NCBI GenBank assembly: GCA_947463105.1
Contig: CANHSD010000087.1
Coordinates: 1-10,987, forward strand
Source of the DNA: Chitinophagaceae bacterium
GTDB taxonomy: Bacteria > Bacteroidota > Bacteroidia > Chitinophagales > Chitinophagaceae
DNA length: 10,987 nucleotides
Direction of reading: 5' to 3'
In this document: piece after piece, positions 1 to 6,711 of the stretch
Position numbering within the stretch: the first letter of the stretch is position 1
Layout: each line of letters opens with the position of its first letter
Position numbers and translations under genes: made by a program
The notes under the pieces: generated by a model
Database searches by the model: none
What the model saw: only the letters and a program-made list of their open reading frames with translations
What the model was told of the DNA's origin: nothing

Positions 1-782
1 ACTTTCTGGACATGGCCATGGGTGTTGAAGATTACAATACCCTGTTGAGAATAGCAAAATCCGGAACTGCTGTGAAAGTGGACACTGAAGTAAAAACAAA
101 ATTCTATGCAGATGACCTTCAGGGGTATAATGTGATTGCTGAAATCCCTGGCACTGATCCTGCATTGAAGGATGAGGTGGTCATGATTGGTGCTCACCTC
201 GACTCCTGGCAGGCTGGTACAGGCGCTACAGACAATGCATCTGGTTCTGCCGTGATGATGGAAGTGATGAGGATCATGAAGACCCTGAATGTTCAGCCCC
301 GCAGGACGATCCGAATAGGTCTCTGGAGCGCTGAAGAGCAAGGTTTGCTGGGCTCTCGTGGATATGTAGCCAAGACTTTTGGTGGCAATGGTACCATTGC
401 CAAAACCGCTGCACATGATAAGTTCTCTGCCTATTATAACATTGACAATGGCACAGGAAAAATCAGGGGTATCTACCTCCAGGGCAATGAGGCTTGCAGG
501 AATATTTTCAGTGCCTGGCTTGATCCCTTCAAAGACCTTGGTGCTTCAACAGTAACCATCAGCAATACCGGCGGAACAGATCATCAGTCTTTCGATGCAG
601 TGGGCCTTCCGGGTTTTCAATTCATCCAGGACGAAATGGAATACGATACCAGAACACACCATAGCAACATGGATGTATACGATCACCTTTCTGCACCGGA
701 CTTGAAACAGATTGCTACCATTGTGGCTGCATTCGTTTACAATACTGCACAAAGGGACGCCAAGTTGCCCCGCAAAGAATAG
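1..782 (+). CDS. M28 family metallopeptidase, carboxypeptidase Q-like (3' part, N-terminus outside window)
   Basis: Zinc-dependent exopeptidase that should release amino acids from peptides, probably outside the cytoplasm. The reading frame is open to the left edge (first whole codon at base 3), so only about 259 C-terminal residues are seen and any signal peptide or PA domain lies outside. All co-catalytic dizinc ligands expected for M28 are visible in order: His in GAHLDSW (codon at 195), the bridging Asp in ATDNASG (231), the Glu-Glu pair in SAEEQGLLGS (333 and 336), Asp in NIDNG (444), and His in THHSNMD (657/660). The HLDSW and TAEEQG-like wording resembles the carboxypeptidase Q/plasma glutamate carboxypeptidase branch (M28B) rather than the PSMA branch; this is from memory of the family. 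The catalytic half appears intact. The next gene is another putative peptidase, which suggests a peptide-degrading pair. Family assignment is secure; specificity is not. Confidence 0.93.
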   Translation, partial: FLDMAMGVEDYNTLLRIAKSGTAVKVDTEVKTKFYADDLQGYNVIAEIPGTDPALKDEVVMIGAHLDSWQAGTGATDNASGSAVMMEVMRIMKTLNVQPRRTIRIGLWSAEEQGLLGSRGYVAKTFGGNGTIAKTAAHDKFSAYYNIDNGTGKIRGIYLQGNEACRNIFSAWLDPFKDLGASTVTISNTGGTDHQSFDAVGLPGFQFIQDEMEYDTRTHHSNMDVYDHLSAPDLKQIATIVAAFVYNTAQRDAKLPRKE

Positions 783-792
783 CCCACCTTTG
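765..792 (+). promoter_or_regulatory. Possible Bacteroidota-type promoter for the S33 hydrolase
   Basis: TTG at 765-767 is followed after 17 bases by CACCTTTG at 785-792, which has one mismatch to the TAnnTTTG -7 element. The 17-base spacer is at the short end of the range reported for Flavobacterium-type promoters. The pair lies at the very end of the M28 gene and just upstream of the only sizeable intergenic gap on this side. Short degenerate motifs like this occur by chance, so this is tentative. Confidence 0.3.
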
Positions 793-811
793 TTTTAAGT
801 TTTTTAATTAT

Positions 812-846
812 TTTCATCCCCGTTACCCACCGTTTCGGGGATGAAA
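812..846 (+). repeat. Perfect 11-bp inverted repeat (hairpin) in the gap between M28 and hydrolase genes
   Basis: TTTCATCCCCG (812-822) and its exact reverse complement CGGGGATGAAA (836-846) flank a 13-base loop. The stem is preceded by a T-rich stretch and is not followed by a T-run on either strand, so it does not look like a standard intrinsic terminator. It could be a terminator-like structure for the M28 transcript or a leader hairpin of the hydrolase mRNA. The right arm contains the ATG at 841, which would be buried if that ATG were the start. This supports translation from 865. Confidence 0.6.
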
Positions 847-864
847 CATTTAAACAAGATTCCA

Positions 865-1890
865 ATGAAAAAATTATTCATCGTCTTGATGTTGTCAGCA
901 TTTTTCTTTTCTTGCCAACAGGGAAACCAGCCTGCTATAGACACGAGGGATTATTTTGCCCAACAGGACTCCGGCATCCAATCCGGCAATGTGAAATTTG
1001 TTGAGATTGAAAGCTTTGGAAAGAAATTTAAGGTGTGGACCAAACGGTTTGGCAACAATCCCAAAACCAGGATCCTTTTGTTGAATGGCGGTCCAGGAGC
1101 TACCCACGAATATTTTGAATGTTTCGAAAACTTTCTTCCACAAGAAGGCATTGAATTCATCTACTACGATCAGCTGGGCTGCGGGCTATCTGACAACCCC
1201 AATGATACCGCCTATTGGGATCTGCCGAGGTTTGTAGAGGAGGTGGAGCAGGTGCGCAAAGCATTGGGCTTGAACAAGGATAATTTCTATCTGCTGGGTC
1301 ATTCCTGGGGTGGAATCCTGGCCATGCAATACGCCTTGAAGTACCAGGACCAAATGAAAGCACTGGTCATCTCCAACATGATGTCCAGTTGTCCGGACTA
1401 TGGAAAATATGCTGATGAAGTCTTGTCAAAACAATTTGATAAGCCTGTGCTGGATACCCTGATGGCCATGGAAGCCAGGAATGATTTTGCCAATCCCAAT
1501 TACATGGGCCTGTTGATCCCTAATTTTTACGAAAAACATATTTTAAGACAGCCCTCCGCCAATTGGCCAGAGCCGGTCAGCCGTTCCTTAGGAAAAATGA
1601 ACCAATCCCTTTATGTGACCATGCAGGGACCCAGTGAGTTTGGCATTGCCGGTCGATTGAGCAACTGGGATGTCAGCAAGGAGTTGAAAAACATCAACCT
1701 CCCCACCCTAGTGGTTGGCTCAAAGCACGACACCATGGACCCTGAGCACATGAAATGGATGGCATCGCAATTCAAAAATGGAACATACTTGTATTGTGAA
1801 AACGGAAGCCATATGTCCATGTATGATGACCAGCAGACCTATTTCAAGGGTTTGATTGGGTTTGTTCATGCCGTGGAAGGCCAGAACTGA
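865..1890 (+). CDS. Putative lipoprotein alpha/beta hydrolase, proline iminopeptidase-like (S33)
   Basis: Predicted serine hydrolase of the alpha/beta fold, 341 aa from this start, in the size range of prolyl aminopeptidase/tricorn-interacting-factor F1 relatives plus a leader. Visible landmarks are the oxyanion-type motif NGGPG at residues 74-78, a DQLGCGLSD strand-loop, the nucleophile elbow GHSWGG with Ser147, the acid Asp289 (SKHDTMD; Asp292 is an alternative), and His316 in NGSHMSM. The start at 865 is preferred over the in-frame ATG at 841. It gives MKKLFIVLMLSAFFFSC, a lipoprotein-like signal with Cys17 as the lipidation site, and the upstream ATG sits inside a hairpin. No acidic surface-export signal follows the Cys, so a periplasm-facing outer-membrane location is likely. 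The usual HGGPG motif reads NGGPG here. Substrates may be N-terminal Pro peptides, but esters or amides cannot be excluded. Confidence 0.88.
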   Translation: MKKLFIVLMLSAFFFSCQQGNQPAIDTRDYFAQQDSGIQSGNVKFVEIESFGKKFKVWTKRFGNNPKTRILLLNGGPGATHEYFECFENFLPQEGIEFIYYDQLGCGLSDNPNDTAYWDLPRFVEEVEQVRKALGLNKDNFYLLGHSWGGILAMQYALKYQDQMKALVISNMMSSCPDYGKYADEVLSKQFDKPVLDTLMAMEARNDFANPNYMGLLIPNFYEKHILRQPSANWPEPVSRSLGKMNQSLYVTMQGPSEFGIAGRLSNWDVSKELKNINLPTLVVGSKHDTMDPEHMKWMASQFKNGTYLYCENGSHMSMYDDQQTYFKGLIGFVHAVEGQN

Positions 1891-1914
1891 TCTCTTGCTT
1901 ATATTGTGTACTAA

Positions 1915-1926
1915 ATGGTGCACCAT
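1915..1926. repeat. 12-bp perfect palindrome over the start of the first propeller-phosphoesterase gene
   Basis: ATGGTGCACCAT reads identically on both strands and ends within the start codon at 1925. It could be an operator or could hold the start codon in mRNA structure, but a 12-bp palindrome can also arise by chance. No second copy was noticed near the other gene starts in the window. Confidence 0.4.
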
Positions 1927-4654
1927 GCGATCCTTTTATCTTTTCATAATATCTGTCTTTGTTCTAGTTAATTCGATTGATGCACAGGATAAAACCCTGC
2001 TTCAGGTACCTGGCAGAACAAGGTCTACTGTTGTCAATCCAAATGGAGTTTCCATTCTTCCCAGCGGAAGGTATGTTTCCCCTGCCGGAAAGGTCAGCAT
2101 GATCACACACGATCCATTTGGATTGACCATTTCTCCAGACGGCAGCAAGGCTGTATCCTTGCATAATGGTGTGTTCACCATTTTTTACCTGGACAAGGAT
2201 TCAATGATCAGGGTTCCGGATTACAACAAAACAATTCCCAGCCCCTTCACAAAGGGATCCTTGCTTGGTGCTGCTTTTCACAAGGACAACAAAACCGTTT
2301 TTCTGAGTGGGGGTGATAATGGCACCATCATTGCCTTTGACTGCATCAACCTCAAGGTGGTGGATAGTTTTGCGTTGGATGGGAAAGTGGGTGATATCAC
2401 ATTTCAAGACAGTTTTACTTCAGATCTTATCTACAATGCAGCGGGCAATGAGTTGCTGGTTTTGGATCAGGCCAATTATCGGTTGGTCAGGATTGATTGT
2501 ACTACAAAACAAATCAAGGCTTCAATTCCTGTGGGGCGACTTCCTTTTGGTTTGGCATTGAGTCCGGACAGACAAACTGCAGTTGTGGCCAATGTGGGGA
2601 TGTATGCGTATCCGATGATTGAGGGCATTACAAAAGAGAATTATGACAGCATGCTGATCTCAAAGCATCCATACGCACACAATTCAAAAGAGTCCATCAA
2701 TGGAACAATTGTAGAAGGCAGAAAAATTCCTGGTGTTGGAGACCCCAATGCCCCTGAGGCGATGAGTGTTTTCACTATTGATCTGCAAACCAATGTAGTG
2801 ACATCCAAATTGAAGACCGGATACCTGATTGGACAGATGTTGGAGGATGCTGAGGTGATTGGGGGATCCAGCCCCAACAGCATTGCCATCAATGAGCAAT
2901 ATGCTTATGTAACGAATGCCACCAACGATAATATTGCCGTCATCGATTACAGAAGTGGTAAAATCCATCGTCATATACAAATCAAGGTTGACCCACTGCT
3001 TGACAGCTACCGTGGACTGCTTCCCTTTGGTGTCACCATTTCAAAAGATGGGTCCAGGCTTTATGTTGCTTTGCTTGGTTTCAATGCGGTAGCGGTTGTG
3101 GATACCAAGACCGATGCCACGGTGGGGCTGATTCCAACAGGCTGGGGGCCGACACGGGTTAAGCTTTCGCCTGATGAAAAGGAAATCTACATCATCAGCT
3201 GTCGTGGACTTGGTGCAGGTCCCAATGGTGGAAAAAATTTCAAGGCCCCTCCACAGGGTACATATGTTGGTGACATACAACTGGCGAGTTTTCAGCGGGT
3301 GCCCATGCCAGATCATCAACAATTGCTTTCATACACCACCAAGGTAATTGCCTATACCTATGAAAAAGTCAATCCTATCAATGATGATAATCCCATGCCC
3401 AACTACCCCGGCGAAAAGATTTCACCCATCAAACACATCGTATACATCACCAAAGAAAACAGAACCTATGACGAGGTGATGGGTCAGCTGAAAACGGGGA
3501 ATGGTGACCCAAGCATCGCACGATTTGGGATTGGTGTGGATGTGCGTGTAAAGCGAAAGGCCGAGACTGATGGCCCTACAGATAGCCTTGTATTAACCAA
3601 TGCGAACGTTACACCCAATCACCACAAGGTTTCAACGCAGTTTGCTTATTCAGATAATTTCTATTGTGACAGTGATGCATCTATCCATGGGCATCATTGG
3701 ATGATGGGTGTAATTCCCAATGAATGGGTTGAAGTCAATTCCAATACCAGCAAGACGGAAAAGTTTTTTTCTCCAGCACCAGGAAGAAGGTTTCCTGGTT
3801 CAACTGGAAGCATGGATCCTGAAGACTTTGCTGAAACAGGAGGACTTTGGGAGGCTTTAGAAAGAAAAGGGGTTTCATTTTATAATTTTGGTGAGGCCAA
3901 CGAAACGGCACATGTCCGTGAGCAATGGTATGATACCGCTACTGGTGCATCTCACGGAGTGATGGTGCCCATGCAGGATGCTCTGTTCAGCAGAACCAGT
4001 CACAATTATGCTGGCTATAATACCAATATTCCTGATCAGTTCAGGATGAACCAATTTGAGCATGAGTTCACCAAAATGTGGTTGAAAGGAAAAGAGAAAA
4101 TGCCTTCATTGGTTACTGTTCAGATTCCCAATGACCATACTGCATCTCCAAGACCACAAGATGGTTATCCATATGCGCATAGTTATGTAGCAGACAATGA
4201 TTTGGCCGTTGGCAGGATCTTGCATTTTCTTTCAAGAACACCATACTGGAAGAATATGCTGGTGGTGATTACAGAGGATGACCCGCAGGGCGGTGTAGAC
4301 CATGTTGATGCACATCGAAGCATTCTCATGCTGGCAGGCCCTTATGTCAAGCGAAATTATGTATCACATACCCATGCCAATTTTGGTTCAATCCTCAAGA
4401 TGATTTACAATACCCTTGCTGTACCTTATGTTAACCAATATGATGTCACAGCTTCCTCTTTGCAGGACTTTTTCACCAACAAGCCCGACCTAACACCCTA
4501 TTCATTGGAGTTTCCAGACAAGCGCGTTTTTGATGCATCCCAAGCCATGAAACGCTACAAGAGAGATATTGACTGGAGAAAAGTAATACAGGGCCCAGAC
4601 ATGGATGATGAAGATGATCAGCGTGAAAAGCATTATAAAAAAGAAAACGAGTAG
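1925..4654 (+). CDS. Exported YVTN beta-propeller / phosphoesterase (alkaline phosphatase superfamily), divergent paralog
   Basis: Predicted two-domain exported phosphatase or phosphodiesterase, 909 aa. Residues 1-20 form a signal peptide (MRSFYLFIISVFVLVNSIDA, then Q). Residues about 40-430 hold seven propeller-type repeats (e.g. LTISPDGSKAV, LALSPDRQTAVVAN, a literal YVTN at 328-331, VTISKDGSRLYVA). Residues about 500-830 match the PF04185-like phosphoesterase fold: KENRTYDEVMG (510-520) with probable metal ligands Glu511/Asn512, SIHGHHW (586-592), NDHT (736-739), YAHSYVADND (750-759), and EDD plus HVDAH (784-797). The protein ends in an acidic, then basic tail. Start 1925 is chosen because it yields the signal peptide; an in-frame ATG at 1856 would overlap the previous gene and bury the leader. 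It lies 34 bases after the hydrolase gene and 4 bases before the receptor gene. Unlike its paralog at 6712, it carries an insertion in blade 4 and reads SIHGH where the paralog has SADGH. The fold is well supported; the substrate is unknown. Confidence 0.9.
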   Translation: MRSFYLFIISVFVLVNSIDAQDKTLLQVPGRTRSTVVNPNGVSILPSGRYVSPAGKVSMITHDPFGLTISPDGSKAVSLHNGVFTIFYLDKDSMIRVPDYNKTIPSPFTKGSLLGAAFHKDNKTVFLSGGDNGTIIAFDCINLKVVDSFALDGKVGDITFQDSFTSDLIYNAAGNELLVLDQANYRLVRIDCTTKQIKASIPVGRLPFGLALSPDRQTAVVANVGMYAYPMIEGITKENYDSMLISKHPYAHNSKESINGTIVEGRKIPGVGDPNAPEAMSVFTIDLQTNVVTSKLKTGYLIGQMLEDAEVIGGSSPNSIAINEQYAYVTNATNDNIAVIDYRSGKIHRHIQIKVDPLLDSYRGLLPFGVTISKDGSRLYVALLGFNAVAVVDTKTDATVGLIPTGWGPTRVKLSPDEKEIYIISCRGLGAGPNGGKNFKAPPQGTYVGDIQLASFQRVPMPDHQQLLSYTTKVIAYTYEKVNPINDDNPMPNYPGEKISPIKHIVYITKENRTYDEVMGQLKTGNGDPSIARFGIGVDVRVKRKAETDGPTDSLVLTNANVTPNHHKVSTQFAYSDNFYCDSDASIHGHHWMMGVIPNEWVEVNSNTSKTEKFFSPAPGRRFPGSTGSMDPEDFAETGGLWEALERKGVSFYNFGEANETAHVREQWYDTATGASHGVMVPMQDALFSRTSHNYAGYNTNIPDQFRMNQFEHEFTKMWLKGKEKMPSLVTVQIPNDHTASPRPQDGYPYAHSYVADNDLAVGRILHFLSRTPYWKNMLVVITEDDPQGGVDHVDAHRSILMLAGPYVKRNYVSHTHANFGSILKMIYNTLAVPYVNQYDVTASSLQDFFTNKPDLTPYSLEFPDKRVFDASQAMKRYKRDIDWRKVIQGPDMDDEDDQREKHYKKENE

Positions 4655-4658
4655 ATCC

Positions 4659-6689
4659 ATGAATTGCAAGACCTCAATTGTCGCATCTTTGATTTTTTGC
4701 CAGTTTGCAATGCCTGTATTTTCACAGGACAAAACGGATTCTATAGCTTCAATGGATGAGGTTACGGTGACAGCAACCAAGCGCTTATCGCAGACGTCAA
4801 GATTGCCATATTCCATCAGTATCCATTCGCGGGAGGATGCTTCCAGGCAGTTGTCTCGCACCGTTCCAGAATCACTCACAGGCATTCCCGGAGTATTTAT
4901 ACAAAAAACCAACCATGCAGGCGGTTCTCCTTTTTTGCGGGGATTGTCTGGTAATCAGTCCCTGATTTTGGTTGATGGCATACGCCTCAACAATTCAATA
5001 TTCAGGTATGGTCCCAATCAATACATGACACTTATCGATCCCTTTATTGTAGAAAAAGTTGAAGTAATCAAAGGGACAGGATCTGTGCAATACGGAAGTG
5101 ATGCAATGACCGGGGTTATCAATATCCAGACCACTGCGCTGAAATTCATGGAAAAACCCCAGTGGAATGAAAAGGCTTCCATGCGCCTGACTGAGTCTGG
5201 AATGGAGTTTTCCTTCAGGCCTGAACTAAAGTATGAAGGCAGAAAATTTGCTTTTATGCTTGGTGCAAGCAATAAGAAGTTTGGTGATTTGAAAGGGGGC
5301 GATAGCACTGGTTTTCAGAAGCCATCTGCGTATGCAGAAAAATCTTTTGACTTCAAGTGGATGAATGACCTCGGAAGAGGATGGCAGTTGACAGGCGCAT
5401 ATCAGTGGCTTCAACAAACGGATGTACCCGTCTACCATAAGTATATCCTTGAGAATTTTGCGATCAATACTTCAGATCCAATTGGAAGGGGATTGGGTTA
5501 TCTGCAGTTGAAAAAATCGTTTAATTCAACGCATTTTAAATCCCTGGATTTTTTTGTTGCGAACCAACATGTTGCTGAATCAAGGTTCTCAAGAAGAAAC
5601 AGCAGTACCGTCACTCGCTTTGAACGTGACAGGATTTCGACAACTTCTGCTGGAATTGATTTGTCTCAGCATTTCAATGCTCATTGGACGGCAAACACTG
5701 GCATTGAACTCTATGCAGACAAGGTGAAGAGTGAAAGAAATGAGAAGAATACTGCTACGGGTGTCATTACCGCATTGCGTGGACTTTATCCTGATGGAGC
5801 GCGTTATGCAAATATCGCGGCGTATACACTGCATCATTTTCAATTGAATAAATTACAGCTGGAGGCAGGTATGCGTTACAACCGGTACATTGCGACAATC
5901 AATGAGGCTACCCTTGGAAAGGTAATCCTCAAGCCACAGGCACTCGTTTTTCAGGGTGGCGCCAACTATCAATTGTTCAGGCCAGTTTATCTGTATGCAA
6001 ATATCAGTGATGGTTTCAGGGCTCCCAATATTGATGATTTGGGAACATTGGGTATTGTAGATTTTCGGTATGAGGTGCCCGCCTACTCACTCAAGCCAGA
6101 ACGATCAGTAAACAATGAACTCGGTGTTAAATATCTCAGGAGCAAAATCAGCGGATCTTTGTCCATCTTTAGAACTACACTCTATAACCTAATTACAAGG
6201 GTCAAGACCGCTGAGCGGATCAATGGATATGACGTGTATGCCAAGGAGAATGTGGACAAGGGATTCATTCGCGGATGGGAAGCTCAGCTGGTCTATAAGC
6301 CAGCTAAATTTTTCAAAACGCAGTTGTCTGCCACCAATTTGTTCGGACAAAGCCTCACGAAGAATCAACCACTGAGAAGAATTCCTCCTTTCAATGCCAG
6401 GATAAGTGCTGAGTACCTGATGAGCCAGGTTGTTGCAGGCATTTCATTTGATCATGCTTCACCGCAAAGGCGCCTGGAAGCAGGAGATAAATCAGATAAC
6501 CGCATTCCCGCTGGAGGAACACCCGGTTTCAATCTGTTGAACATGCATTTTGCTTACCAGGCAAAAAATATTTCCTTTCGTGCATACCTGAACAATATTT
6601 TCAATCTTGATTACAGGACCCACGGGTCAGGGATCAATGGCATGGGTCGATCCATTTCCGCCATGATGGTCGTATCTTTAAAACAGTAA
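4659..6689 (+). CDS. TonB-dependent outer-membrane receptor (FRAP-box, non-SusC type)
   Basis: Ligand-gated outer-membrane transporter powered by TonB-ExbBD, 676 aa. The signal peptide ends near …MPVFS-Q (residues 22/23). A TonB-box-like segment MDEVTVTATKR follows at 32-42 and leads directly into the plug, with no carboxypeptidase-regulatory-like extension. Plug landmarks are PESLTGIPGVFIQ, FLRGLSGNQSLILVDGIRLN, IDPFIVEKVEVIKG and QYGSDAMTGVINIQT. The rest is a beta-barrel, with FRAP at 453-456 and SLKPERS at 477-483. The C-terminal …DYRTHGSGINGMGRSISA segment is typical of the receptor end, although the last residues (VVSLKQ) lack a terminal aromatic. Size and plug wording resemble BtuB/HmuR-like receptors rather than the roughly 1000-aa SusC class, and no SusD gene adjoins. 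The start at 4659 gives the leader; the ATG at 4605 would add a lysine-rich stretch overlapping the upstream gene. The 4-base gap suggests co-transcription and possibly coupled translation with the propeller-phosphoesterase. The ligand is not identifiable. Confidence 0.95.
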   Translation: MNCKTSIVASLIFCQFAMPVFSQDKTDSIASMDEVTVTATKRLSQTSRLPYSISIHSREDASRQLSRTVPESLTGIPGVFIQKTNHAGGSPFLRGLSGNQSLILVDGIRLNNSIFRYGPNQYMTLIDPFIVEKVEVIKGTGSVQYGSDAMTGVINIQTTALKFMEKPQWNEKASMRLTESGMEFSFRPELKYEGRKFAFMLGASNKKFGDLKGGDSTGFQKPSAYAEKSFDFKWMNDLGRGWQLTGAYQWLQQTDVPVYHKYILENFAINTSDPIGRGLGYLQLKKSFNSTHFKSLDFFVANQHVAESRFSRRNSSTVTRFERDRISTTSAGIDLSQHFNAHWTANTGIELYADKVKSERNEKNTATGVITALRGLYPDGARYANIAAYTLHHFQLNKLQLEAGMRYNRYIATINEATLGKVILKPQALVFQGGANYQLFRPVYLYANISDGFRAPNIDDLGTLGIVDFRYEVPAYSLKPERSVNNELGVKYLRSKISGSLSIFRTTLYNLITRVKTAERINGYDVYAKENVDKGFIRGWEAQLVYKPAKFFKTQLSATNLFGQSLTKNQPLRRIPPFNARISAEYLMSQVVAGISFDHASPQRRLEAGDKSDNRIPAGGTPGFNLLNMHFAYQAKNISFRAYLNNIFNLDYRTHGSGINGMGRSISAMMVVSLKQ

Positions 6690-6711
6690 ACGTGCTCAAC
6701 AAAACCACAAC

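Noticed and set aside
841..864. ATG at 841 as start of the lipoprotein hydrolase
   Set aside because: It lies inside the perfect hairpin 812-846 and places eight extra residues before an otherwise clean lipoprotein leader starting at 865.
1856..1924. ATG at 1856 as start of the first propeller-phosphoesterase
   Set aside because: It overlaps the upstream gene by 35 bases and puts 23 unusual residues in front of a good signal peptide; 1925 is the better start.
1891..1924. Promoter between the S33 hydrolase and the first propeller-phosphoesterase
   Set aside because: TATATTGT near 1900 resembles the -7 element only poorly and no suitably spaced TTG stands out; read-through from upstream remains possible.
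4605..4658. ATG at 4605 as start of the TonB receptor
   Set aside because: It would overlap the acidic tail of the previous gene in another frame and add a lysine-rich segment before the signal peptide; 4659 gives a normal leader.
4502..4912. 136-codon minus-strand frame across the phosphoesterase/receptor junction, containing a hydrophobic stretch
   Set aside because: The hydrophobic run is the reverse reading of the A/T-rich end of one gene and the signal peptide of the next; no independent support.
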